NCBI GenBank assembly: GCA_015680685.1
Contig: MNCI01030420.1
Location: 563,051 to 625,050, forward strand
Source: Gnetum montanum
Lineage: Eukaryota; Streptophyta; Gnetopsida; Gnetales; Gnetaceae
Direction: 5' to 3'
DNA: 62,000 nt
The number at the start of each line of letters is the position of its first letter. The stretch's first letter is position 1. Positions 1-10,369 of this stretch are shown here, one piece after another. The notes beneath the pieces were generated by a model. It was given only the letters and a program-made list of their open reading frames with translations. It searched no databases and was not told the origin of the DNA. The translations under genes and the position numbers were made by a program.

Positions 1-350
1 AGAGGGTGACGCGGGTGAACAGACCCACCGATGTTGCGGCTGCAGACAGACTGATGTTGGGGCTGCAGACGGACCGATGGCGCGGCAGGCGAACAGATCA
101 ACGCGTAGCGGCGAGAGGCGGACAAGAACCAGTGGCTACGCGGACGGCAGCTGAAGAAACCAGCGGCTGCGAACGGTGATGTTGCAGCGACAGGCGCGAA
201 TGGAAGGCTGCGCAGACCGCAGCAAACAGAACCCTGGAACCACCCGTCCCCTTCAAATCTGCTGCTTCCGCCCTTTTATAGCGGCGGGTAGAGAAACCTA
301 ACCCTAATTTCTACCCCCCTTAACCACGTCAACTGCCGCGAGCCATCCTA
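1..350. other. GC-rich segment, unassigned
   Basis: This stretch is clearly richer in G and C than the sequence after it. It holds short imperfect repeats such as GATGTTGCGGCTGCAGAC and GATGTTGGGGCTGCAGAC at about 30-80. A TTTTATAG box and a telo-box-like AACCCTAA lie near 275-310, which would fit the end of a plant promoter or a TE terminus. No convincing open frame was seen. It may be the edge of an element that extends outside the window. Confidence 0.3.
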
Positions 351-587
351 AAATCAAACACAAGAAAGTAAGGTTCAAGTTTATAATTTACTTTATTTAA
401 AAGGCACGTTGGTCAGTCTATTTTTATTTTTAAAATTTGGGGTGGGTGATGTCCTGTTTATACTCTTTTTTAAAATCTATTTTTTTTGTAATTTTAAAAT
501 TTTATATTTTTATTTTAAGTGAAATTGGTTCAAGCATGGTTTAACCAAGGCCCCATGCCTAGCATGGGTGAAAGTTGGCCTCAACAA
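351..587. other. AT-rich intergenic stretch
   Basis: Low-complexity A/T-rich DNA with T runs around 420-520 and a short CCCATGCC/CATGGG dyad near 551-567. No gene seen. It ends where the duplicated receptor-kinase block begins. Confidence 0.4.
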
Positions 588-1108
588 GTATATTAGAGGA
601 AGATTATACAAACATGAATCCATTACAAGGTGAAACCTTAAAACATGATACTAAGTTACTAGCAAGGAAGGAAAAAAGACAATTATTTTATGAGCAGTAG
701 GTGCTCTCATAGTAATGAGCAAATGTATTCTCTTTAAAAAAGTAACAAACTAGAGTTGTGCCTATACAATTAATTAAGCAACAATCCAAAGCACCTAAAA
801 TAAATGCTCATCGCTTGCTACCCTTCACTAAGTCTGTTGCAGGTTAAAGTAGCTACAAACTTGGTTTCTGAGTAAAGTAGCAGTTTGTACATGTAAAAAC
901 TATTTTATTTCATTGGAAGATGAAGCAAATGCTAGAAGTCACCAGTATTGTAGACACCTAGTATACAGATACAAGCAACAATGGAATTATCAAGATGAGA
1001 AAACAACAAAGAAAACCAAGATTAGACAAAGCATTTTTATAGTTTGCATGTAATGTAGATAAAATTATTGGTGGATTCATCTCTTAAAAGAATACTTACT
1101 TGGAATGA

Positions 1109-3753
1109 CTAATCTGAAGAAAACGTTGAGCTTTCAGCTTCTACCCTTCTACGGTAAAAAGGGGGTTGTGATTCCACAATCTTAATAACTTCTTCCAAGT
1201 TTCCTGGCAATATCATTTGATTTTGAAAGTTTCCACTAATAGATTGTAGAAAGATCTCAACTTCTTTCATACTAGGCCTCATAGAAGCATTATGGCAAGT
1301 GCATCTTAAGCCTATATTCAAAATGCTTTCCACCACTAACATTTCATCATCTTTGTCCATGGCAATTCCTCCTCCACCTTCATCTGCCATCTTTAAGATA
1401 CTTTTCAGCATCTCTTTTCTTCCTTCACTAGCTTCACTGGCTCTCTCTTTCAAAGCCATGGAGATCCACAATGGCAATGTGAGATCTCCTGAAAACATTT
1501 CATGCATAGGGCTCAATCTTGTGATGACTTCCAAAGTAACCACACCAAAGCTATATACATCACCTTTGATAGATATTCTCTGCCCGGTTCCATACTCTGT
1601 ATACATTTCTTGAAACTTAGTATATGCAACTTGTCATTATAAGAAAAAAGAAAATTAAAGAAGATTGAAAATGAAAACGGAATACCTAGAGCAATATAGT
1701 CAACAGAGCCTTTAAGAGAGGAGGATGTTGTTGGGTCATCAAAATGGTCAATAATGAGGTGAGATATTCCAAAATTTAGAGATCTTGACAGTCATATCTA
1801 ACAATACATTCTCTAGTTTGATGTCACAATGGATCACCTGAAAATCACAATCATGATGCAAATAGGCAAGTCCTCTGGCTAACTCTGTTAGTACTTTAAT
1901 TCTTGTAACCAAATTTAAACATGTCAACTAACGATCTTCTCTGTTGTAAAGAAGAGAATGAAGATTGCCATTAGCATGAAAGGTATTACTAGGGCTTTTA
2001 ATTCATCAGACCAGACCACAGTAATAATCTTCAAAATGTTGCAATGCTTTACTTTCCCCAATGCGTGACATTCCTTTTTGAAGCTTTTATCAATTTCACT
2101 ATGGCTTGCCGAAGAGAAACATTTTACAGCAACAACCATTCCAGAACTTAAGACACCTTGGTAGACCTTTCCATGTCTGCCTTGGCCCAGGACGTTTGAA
2201 GCACTGAAATTGTCTGTGGCCCTTTGAAGTTCTTCCATAGATATCTTTAAGAATTTTTCACTTATCCTTGGAATTTCCCCTTTCGATTTTTGATTCTTCT
2301 GAAAATGAATAAGATCCCTGCAACAACCAGCAACAAAAGACCACCTAGAATGCCAAGCACAATTTTCAGAATAGTGCCTTTCTTAAAGGGAGAGCTGTGT
2401 TGCCCCGGAGGAGATATTAGACAAGCTTTGAGGCCATAGCATCTTCCGCATAAATCTGGGTTCCCAAGGAACGACCATCTGGTTAATCTTAGCTGTCGGA
2501 CGGAACTGTTCAGACACGGGACTTCTGCATCAAAGTTGTTGCAGGAGAAGTTCAAAAATTGGAGAGCCGAGTGATTAAACAGAGATGCAGGCACCGGTCC
2601 AGTAAAATTATTACTGGACAGATCAATGCTCTGTAGCTGGGTGATCTTTTTCCCGATTGATTGGGAAAGGTTGCCGCCGAAATTATTGAGAGAGAGATTG
2701 ATTTGGCGGGCATCCAACCAGCCATCCATGTAAGATGCCATGTTTCCTGAAAGCTTGTTGCTTGAAAGATTTATGGACTGTGCCATCTGCAATCCTGCTA
2801 TTTCTGGATGCACTTCTCCTGTGAAATAATTTGCTGACAAATCAGAATTAAATATAATGGCCCAGACAGATTGTTTGCCGATAGGACAAGGTCTTCAAGA
2901 ACGAGGCAGTTCCCATCTCGGAAGGAATTTTACCTGACAGCTGGTTTCCATTGAGGTGCAGCTTCCGCAGATTGACTAGCTTTCCAATATTGGAAGGGAT
3001 GGAACCTGACAATTTATTTGCCTCGAGATAGAGATAGCCAAGTGACTTATTTAAGAGGGATATCTCAGATGGAATACTGCCCTGTAATTTGTTCCTTTGA
3101 AGACCGATTGCTTGTATTGACTTGAGATTTGCAATCTGACGAGGAATGGTGCCGCCGAGGAATGGTGCCGCTGAGAACATTATCACGAAGATTAAGCGTT
3201 ACAATAGACTATAAGTTACCTATGCTGGGAGGGATGTTGCCGGAGATGAAGTTTTCCTCAAGGCCCAAATACTGAAGATTTGGCAAGGAGCTTCCAAAGC
3301 GTGGCGGTAACGTTCCCGTTAGCCGATTAAGGAAGAGCAGTTGGATAGAGCTATGGCTATTGGAAGAGGCTCTCTGGCTGCGCTCACTTCACTGGTGAAG
3401 GAATTACTGAGAACATATAAATGCCTCAGTTCAGGGAAAAGGGTCCCCAACGACATCGGTAGCGTTCCTGACAATTTGTTATAGCTCAAGTCACATAGCT
3501 GGAGATGCGTGAGGTTCCGCCACGACTCTGGTATGTTCCCCGTGAATCCGTTGTCATGTAAAGACAACCACTGTACATTGTTAAAGCTGCCAATCCAGGG
3601 AGGAAGATCACCTTGCAAATTGTTTAGGGATAAATCTAGTTCTAAGCTGCCAATCCAGGGAGGAAGATCACCTTGCAAATTGTTTAGGGATAAATCTAGT
3701 TCTGTAAGAGCAGTGAGGTTGCGTAAACAGCGGGGAATGGCTCCATTTAAATT
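1109..3753 (-). pseudogene. Truncated LRR receptor-like kinase pseudogene
   Basis: This is a decayed duplicate of the intact gene at 6769-10199. It retains, from 3' to 5' on the plus strand, the kinase C-lobe exon (1109 to about 1597, open), the intron, a broken kinase N-lobe (1924-2238), the transmembrane segment with the last LRRs (2262-2840), and more LRR pieces (2848-3186, 3319-3678). It lacks the first ~272 residues, including the signal peptide. Breaks seen against the intact copy are: a ~31-bp deletion at about 2849; a ~5-bp insertion near 2288-2300; a 15-bp duplication near 3142-3175; a TCG-to-TAG nonsense change near 3209; a ~22-bp deletion near 3318; and an extra base that destroys the DFG motif near 1777. 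The APE proline codon is also changed to Leu. It cannot encode an active kinase. Confidence 0.9.
3584..3703 (-). repeat. Exact 60-bp tandem duplication inside LRR region
   Basis: Bases 3584-3643 and 3644-3703 are identical by eye. The period is 60 bp (20 codons), so it would add most of one leucine-rich repeat without changing frame. The intact paralogue has a single copy at the matching place (about 9274-9333). It is private to the pseudogene copy. Confidence 0.92.
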
Positions 3754-3929
3754 TGAATTATATGCTCATGTCAAATTTGAATTACTTGCTATGTAATTGA
3801 AATTTCACTTCACAACTAAATGATGTGGTGAAAAAACATGACATTCAACTCGTTTATGTTGCGTAATATTCTTATTTCTTTTTACTTGTTAAGTTAGGTA
3901 ATGCTTTGATGGTGTAATGTGCCCTAGAT

Positions 3930-4320
3930 AGAGGGTTGTTTCTACATAAGCATCTAGTGATAATTATTTGTAAGTGGACTCCATATTTTGATGTCCATTC
4001 TAACGAATATTCTAAAATTCTATGTTTTATTGAGCTAGTTAATCTTTTATTGATTTTTCATAAAGTTAGGTATAAAATCATTAGTCCTTTTGGGCTCATA
4101 AGCATATGGAATCTATTTCTACAACATTTGATTTTTATAAATGCTTTTTTATTGAAATCAATATTCTTAACCATAAAAAGGAATTAGTGTTACAAATAGG
4201 TGAAAAGACTTATATTTAGCTAATTATATATTATAATCTTCCTAATTCTTACAATTTTTATCATTGTGAAGGACATTTACTTAATGCTTGTCCTTTTTGC
4301 TTAAGAAAAAAATGTTGAGG
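3930..4320 (+). pseudogene. Possible LINE ORF1 (DUF4283/zinc-knuckle) remnant
   Basis: A plus-strand translation reads KWTPYFDV, followed later by LVNLLLIFHK and, about 100 codons on, YHCEGHLLNACPFC. The order W-x-P-x-FD, a hydrophobic block, then C-x-GH-x4-C resembles plant non-LTR ORF1 proteins, where a DUF4283 domain is followed by a zinc knuckle. Stops interrupt it and the match is weak, so this is an inference. It could also be chance in AT-rich DNA. Confidence 0.3.
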
Positions 4321-4639
4321 ATATGAAAACATGTTGAAGTTGAAGATAGAAAAAAACAATTTAAATTTGAAGATATGAAAAATCAAGTTAATGTCAGTGA
4401 TAAGAATTATCCAATGGCAATAAAGAAACTAGAGAATAGAAACATTTGTGAACAATTTTATTGGTATTACAAAAAGTATTAATTAGATTGGACAAATAGC
4501 TCATAAGATAAATTTTTCCTTATTTGACAAAAATATTGTTAATTCAAAGATTAAAACTCATGTTGACAAGTAGGCTATTGCAAATGGTAAAGACTCTGAA
4601 CATAAGCTCAATCATAATGAATAATATGATGGGAAATTT

Positions 4640-4986
4640 ATGCCATCATTTTCTATTGTATCTTCATTTCCTACAAAAGTTGGTATTTTGCCAAAGCTTT
4701 TCATTACAACTTCAAATCCTTTTGTTATTTTAAGTTTAAACATGGATGTTGAAAGAGATGTAAATGTTGTTAGAAATAAGATCATTCTCCCCACTAGTAA
4801 TTAATTTTCTTCTCTTGATTTTTCAAAGCATTATTTGTAAGGTTGTACACCTGACACCTTAATAACATTTATACCACTTTCAACATCCATAATGGAATTT
4901 AAAATATTTGAGTTACTAATAGAAAGCTTTGGTGAAATACCAACTTTTATAGGAAAGAAAGATGTGATAGAAAATAATGACACATA
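4640..4986. repeat. Long imperfect inverted repeat
   Basis: Plus-strand bases about 4640-4776 and the complement of about 4859-4986 share the same run of words: a TTTTCTAT block, AAAGTTGGTAT, CCAAAGCTTT, then ATGGATGTTGAAAG and TAAATGTT. The arms are about 125 nt with roughly 85 nt between them. Transcribed, it would fold into a long imperfect hairpin. The arms have diverged, so the inversion is not recent. Confidence 0.6.
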
Positions 4987-6257
4987 TTGTTCATCATGAT
5001 TGACCTTATGTCAAGAATCTTTGCGATTAGCTATAGCCCACTTGTTAACATAAGTTTTTATCTTTGAGTTAACATTAAGGATAAGAAAAAATTTACTTTA
5101 TAAATTATCTATTGGAATTGATTAATACTTCTTGTACAACAAGTAAAAATATTCAACATGAACAAAGAAAATAAACACAAGGAAACAACACATCAAAGGA
5201 CATAAACAGATTTCACTACTAATAAACATAAACGGATTTCACTACTGATAGTACATGTTGATGAGAAAATTCTCTACATTTGTAAGAGTATCATTACCTA
5301 CAAAATTGTTGTTTTATGTTATATGAGAAATATTAAAGAAGGGTAATAATCCAGAAGTAGAATGCAACTTAGGAAAAGTTTTTACTTATGTATCTATGCA
5401 AAAGATAAGTTTAAAAGAAAATTATGCATTTGGCAAGTTATGAAACTAACATATAATTGAATTTCCATACCCAATTACCCATAGTGTGCTATGCAATGTT
5501 GAACTTTATAAATATCTCATTGAAGTTGACACAGTTGAGTTGGACAAAAAACTTTAAGCTTTGTAAAGAGCACTAGTCACAAGCAATATTGGGAATTATT
5601 ATAGTTACTTAATATTTTTAAGATAAAAAGATTGTTTAAAAATTTGAATGAAAAGTTCAAAAATGCTTGTCTTTTCATAAAAAAATATTTATTTTTATTA
5701 TTCATGCACCAAATCTAATAGGAAGCAAAGCAGCATACATTCACAAAACCAAGTTGAAAAGTTAATATGTAAATTGAAATATTTATATGCAATGGAATCA
5801 GATGTCTTACATAGCATCACCATGAGAAAGTTTAACTATTTAAACAAATAAGTTAAAAATGATAAACACACAAGCATGTCATGCATTAGAAAATGAAGTT
5901 CAGAGCATCCACAATAACTATAAGGATAATTGTGCATCTCTATTATGTCAGATGGTGAATGTATCTTAGGTAATTCATTTCAAATGCTGTACCTCAATTC
6001 CCCTTTCATTGCATGTTTGTAAATTCTAAAATGTCTACTTAAAAGAAATCCCTTTGAATTCATGCACATATAGGCAAAAAGCTTACTTTTGTCTTACAGG
6101 TCAATGTTAATCCTGGTAAAAAAGAAAACAACTCCCACATATATGTACTCCCTTGATTATAAAAATGTTCAAAGGCGTTATTACCTCCTTCAGGATCTTT
6201 AAAAAGCATCATGAAAACTGTCAAGATTCTACATTTACAAAGCTTAAAATATGAACA

Positions 6258-6768
6258 GTATATTAGAGGAAGATTATACAAACATGAGTCCATTACAAAG
6301 TAAAACCTTAAAACATGATACTAAGTTGCTAAGCTAGGAAAGAAAAAAACAATTATTTTATGGAGGGCAGGTGCTCTCATAGTAATGAGCAAATGCATTC
6401 TCTTTAAAAAAGTAACAGAGCTTGTACAATTAATTAAGCAACAATCCAAAGGACTTAAACTAAATGCTAATCCCCTGCTACCCTTCATTGATTCTGTTGC
6501 AGGTTAAAGTAGCTGCAGGCTTGGTTTTTGAGAAAAGCAATGCTTTGTACATGTAAAAGCTGTTTTATTTCATTGGAAGATGAAGCAAATGCTAGTAGTC
6601 ACCAGTATTGTAGACACCTAGTATACAGATACAAGCAACAATGGAATTATCAAGATGAGAAAACAACAAAGAAAACCAAGATTAGACAAAGCATTTTTAT
6701 AGTTTGCATGTAATGTAGATAAAATTATTGGTGGATTCATCTCTTAAAAGAATACTTACTTGGAATGA
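6258..6768 (-). other. 3' flank of the receptor-kinase gene
   Basis: Non-coding DNA downstream of the stop at 6769-6771, conserved in the duplicate. A donor-like GTAAGTA lies just past the stop, so the transcript may contain a 3'UTR intron; no matching acceptor was assigned. No other gene seen. Confidence 0.4.
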
Positions 6769-9700
6769 CTAATCTGAAGAAAATGTTGAGCTTTTAGCTT
6801 CTACCCTTCTACGGTAAAAAGGGGGCTGTGATTCCACAATCTTAATAACTTCTTCCAAGTTTCCTGGCAATATCATTTGATTTTGAAAGTTTTTACTAAT
6901 AAATTGCAGAAACATCTCAACTTCTTTCATGCTAGGCCTCATAGAAGCATTATGGCAAGTGCATCTTAAGCCTATCTTCAAAATGCTTTCCACTACTGAC
7001 ATTTCTTCATCTTTGTCCATGGCAATTCCTCCTCCACCTTCATCTGAAATCTGTAAGATACTTTTCAGCATCTCTTTTCTTCCTTCACCAGCTCTCTCTT
7101 TCAAAGCCATGGAGATCCACATTGGCAATGTGAGATCTCCTGAAAACATTTCATGCGTAGGGCTCAATCTTGTGATGACTTCCAAAGTAACCACACCGAA
7201 GCTATATACATCACCTTTGATAGATATTTTCTGCCCGGTTCCATACTCTGTATACATTCCTTGAAACTTAGTATATGCAACTTGTCATTATAAGAAAAAA
7301 GGAAATTAAAGAAGATTGAAAATGAAAAAGGAATACCTGGAGCAATATAGCCAACAGAGCCTTTAAGAGAAGATGATGTTGTTGGGTCATCAAAATGGTC
7401 AATAATGAGGTGAGATATTCCAAAATCAGAGATCTTGACAGTCATATCTTCATCGAACAATACATTCTCTGGTTTGATGTCACAATGGATCACCTGAAAA
7501 TCACAATCATGATGCAAATAGGCAAGTCCTCTGGCTAACTCTGTTAGTACTTTAATTCTAATAGGCAAATTTAAACATGTCAACTGACCATCTTCTCTGT
7601 TGTAAAGAAGAGAATGAAGATTGCCATTACTCATGAAAGGTATTACTAGGGCTTTTAATTCATCAGACCAAACCACAGTAATAATCTTCAAAATGTTGCG
7701 ATGCTTTACTTTCCCCAATGCCTGACATTCCTTTTTGAAGCTTTTATCAGTTTCACTACGGTTTGCAGAAGAGAAACATTTTACAGCAACAACCATTCCA
7801 GAACTTAAGACACCTCGGTAGACCTTTCCATATCTGCCTTGGCCTAGGAAGTTTGAAGCACTGAAATTGTCTGTGACCCTTTGAAGTTCTTCCATAGATA
7901 TCTTTAAGAATTTTTCACTTATCCTTGGAATTTCCCCTTTCGATTTTTTTCTGAAAATGAATAAGATCCCTGCAACAACCAGCAACAAAAGACCACCTAG
8001 AATGCCAAGCACAATTTTCAGAATAGTGCCTTTCTTAAAGGGAGAGCTGTGTTGCCCCGGAGGAGATATTAGACAAGCTTTGAGGCCATAGCATCTTCCG
8101 CATAAATCTGGGTTCCCAAGGAACGACAATCTGGTTAATCTTAGCTGTCGAACGGAACTGTTCAGACACGGGACTTCTGCATCAAAGTTGTTGTAGGAGA
8201 AGTTCAAAAATTGGAGAGCCGACTGATTAAACAGAGATGCAGGCACCGGTCCGGTAAAATTATTACTGGACAGATCAATGCTCTGTAGCTGGGTGATCTT
8301 TTTCCCGATTGATTGGGAAAGGTTGCCGCCGAAATTATTGAGAGAGAGATTGATTTGGCGGGCATCCAACCAGCCATCCATGTAAGATGCCATGTTTCCT
8401 GAAAGCTTGTTGCTTGAAAGATTTATGAACTGTGCCATCTGCAATCCTGCTATTTCTGGAGGCACTTCTCCTGTGAAATAATTTGCTGACAAATCAAAAT
8501 TAAATATAATGGTTTTGAGACCAGCAACCTCCGGTGGTATTGGCCCAGACAGATTGTTTGCCGATAGGACAAGGTCTTCAAGAACGGGGCAGTTTCCCAT
8601 CTCGGAAGGAATTTTACCTGACAGCTGGTTTCCATTGAGGTGCAGCTTCCGCAGATTGACTAGCTTTTCAATATTGGAAGGGATGGAACCTGACAATTTA
8701 TTTCCCTGGAGATAGAGATAGCCAAGTGACTTATTTAAGAGGGATATCTCAGATGGAATACTGCCCTGTAATTTGTTCCTTTGAAGACCGATTGCTTGTA
8801 TTGACTTGAGATTTGCAATCTGACGAGGAATGGTGCCGCTGAGAACATTATCACGAAGATTAAGCGCTACAATAGACGATAAGTTACCTATGCTGGGAGG
8901 GATGTTGCCGGAGATGAAGTTTTCCTCAAGGCCCAAATACTGAAGATTTGGCAAGGAGCTTCCAAAGCGTGGCGGTAACGTTCCCGTTAAATGGTTGCCG
9001 CCGATTTCCAGGTCCTTTAAGGAAGAGCAATTGGATAGAGCTATGGCTATTGGAAGAGGCTCTCTGGCTGCGCTCACTCCACTGGTGAAGGAATTACTGA
9101 GCACATATAAATGCCTCAGTTCAGGGCAAAGGGTCCCCAACCACATCGGTAGCGTTCCTGACAATTTGTTATAGCTCAAGTCACATAGCCGGAGATGCGT
9201 GAGATTCCGCCACGACTCTGGGATGTTCCCCGTGAATCCGTTGTGATGTAAAGACAACCACTGTACATTGTTAAAGCTGCCAATCCAGGGAGGAAGATCA
9301 CCTTGCAAATTGTTTTGGCTTAAATCTAGTTCTGTAAGAGCAGTGAGGTTGCGTAAACAGCGGGGAATGGCTCCATTTAAATTGGTTTCGTAAAGGTAAA
9401 AGTAAACAAGACGGTACAAACTAGCAAGCGAGCATGGAATGGAACCCCTTAAATAATTGGATGCAAGACCAAGAAAAGTCAAGGAGGAAGATAGGTTGCC
9501 TAGTTTCACAGGAATGGAGCCGTGAAAGTTGTTCTGGCCAAGGTCAAGGAGTTCAAGTTTGTTCAGTGCTCCTAACCACGAAGGGACTTGTCCACCCAAC
9601 TGATTTGTGTAAACATCGAAGAACTTAACGTCTTGGAGTGCTGCAAGAGAGGGAGGAATTTCACCGTTCAAGGAATTGTGAGAGAGAACAAAAGTTTGCA

Positions 9701-10199
9701 GTGAAGAAAGGTTTCCTAACTGCTGAGGAATTTCACCATCAAATTCATTGGTACATAGAAACAAGTGTTTAAGCCTACGCAGTGTGCCGAGGGATGATGG
9801 GATTGTGCCGGAGAAAGAGTTATTATAAATATCAAGTACGTGCAGGAATGTCAAGTTGGAGATGTGGGGAGACAGGGATCCACGTAATGTGGCATCTACT
9901 AACACGATCTTCACAACCCGGCCTGGATGTTTTTTGTTGGAGGAGCAGCTGATTCCAGTCCAATTGCATGCAGTGGCATCATGATAATCCCAATTCTTTA
10001 GAACAGAAAGTGGATCACTGGTGATGCATTTCTTAAATTCAATCAAAGCTCTCACATCGTTCAGAGCGCCCTCTTTGTCACTGGTGTGTGCCTCAGCAAC
10101 ACCAACAAAGAAGAAGGAAAAGCATAGCCAAAAAAGAAGAAGAAATGAAAGACAGAGAAAAGGGAGTAATCTCACCAACGAGGAGGAGGAGGAAGCCAT
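6769..10199 (-). CDS. LRR receptor-like Ser/Thr kinase, non-RD (LRR-XII/FLS2-like)
   Basis: A plasma-membrane receptor kinase of the type that senses extracellular ligands, often microbial patterns. Exon 1 is 10199-7337 and exon 2 is 7247-6769, giving 1113 aa, a normal length for LRR-XII kinases. Domains: signal peptide about 1-37; LRR N-cap about 45-86 with CNWTGISC; about two dozen LRRs (90-690); transmembrane helix about 725-749; kinase from about 780. Visible kinase residues: glycine loop GQGRYG (786-791), VAVK Lys807, Glu824, HCD (905-907), Asn912, DFG (925-927), APEYG (Glu955), and the RPS arginine near the C-terminus. Cys replaces Arg before the catalytic Asp, which makes it a non-RD kinase, a class linked to innate immunity. 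The ATG at 10199 is preferred over one at 10247: it starts a good signal peptide, and a TATA box at 10262-10269 would place the cap site near 10235, inside the longer frame. The ligand is unknown. It is probably functional. Confidence 0.9.
7248..7336 (-). other. 89-nt intron in kinase subdomain VIII
   Basis: On the minus strand the donor is CCAG|GTATTC (GT at 7336-7335) and the acceptor TATACAG|AGTATG (AG at 7249-7248). Joining G with AG makes the Glu codon of the APEYG motif, exactly as expected for this kinase family. A branch-site-like TACTAAG lies roughly 20-25 nt upstream of the acceptor. An alternative AG 12 nt upstream would insert four residues (GMYT) before EYG and is less likely. 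The same intron is kept in the pseudogene copy. Confidence 0.88.
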
Positions 10200-10260
10200 T
10201 GCAACCTGCTGATGCAACTCGAACTGCCCAGACTTGATAAGCTGCAATAGCGTTAAAATC

Positions 10261-10270
10261 GTATATAAAG
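10261..10270 (-). promoter_or_regulatory. TATA box of the receptor-kinase gene
   Basis: The minus-strand sequence CTTTATATAC lies about 62-70 nt upstream of the chosen ATG. This gives a 5'UTR of roughly 35 nt if transcription starts about 30 nt downstream of the box. It argues against the upstream ATG at 10247. Confidence 0.6.
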
Positions 10271-10296
10271 GGCGTCATTTATAACAAACATACGCG

Positions 10297-10369
10297 TGCT
10301 GAGGTTGAGTTAACAAACATTCACCTGCTGAGGTTGAGTTAATAAAGTAATGAGGTGGAGCTAATAAAC
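10297..10369. repeat. Short promoter-proximal tandem repeat
   Basis: Two close copies of TGCTGAGGTTGAGTTAA (10297 and 10326) are followed by a degenerate third, TGAGGTGGAGCTAATAAA (about 10351). They lie immediately upstream of the TATA box of the kinase gene. They could affect its expression, but no known element was recognised. Confidence 0.6.

Larger units (their letters stand above)
588..3753. repeat. Direct segmental duplication, copy 1
   Basis: This block matches 6258-9383 nearly base for base in the same orientation. It covers the 3' flank, exon 2, the intron and much of exon 1 of a receptor-kinase gene. Similarity starts abruptly around AGTATATTAGAGGA (588 and about 6258) and ends abruptly after CCATTTAAATT (3753 and 9383). 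Beyond 3753 the sequence is unrelated AT-rich DNA in which AAATTTGAATTA occurs twice (near 3750 and 3773). Copy 1 therefore lacks the gene's 5' part and promoter. Confidence 0.9.
3754..6257. other. AT-rich spacer between receptor-kinase copies
   Basis: About 2.5 kb of AT-rich DNA with no intact gene. It contains a possible LINE-like coding remnant (about 3930-4320) and a long imperfect inverted repeat (about 4640-4985), both listed separately. The rest, 5000-6257, shows only short frames with many stops and I see nothing else in it. Confidence 0.5.
6258..9383. repeat. Direct segmental duplication, copy 2
   Basis: This is the partner of the block at 588-3753. It includes the ~510 bp downstream of the intact gene's stop codon, so the duplication carried 3' flanking DNA as well as coding sequence. 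The 5' part of the gene (9384-10199) is unique to this copy. Confidence 0.9.

Noticed and set aside
1299-1613. Plus-strand frames opposite the kinase exons (also 6929-7264)
   Set aside because: They are antisense shadows of the conserved kinase C-lobe exons and differ between copies without coding constraint.
7164-7336. Kinase ORF read through to 7164 without splicing
   Set aside because: The tail after GYIAP has no kinase character, while splicing restores subdomains VIII to XI in the next exon.
10247-10247. Start of the receptor kinase at the upstream ATG
   Set aside because: It adds 16 residues before a classical signal peptide and probably lies upstream of the transcription start set by the TATA box.
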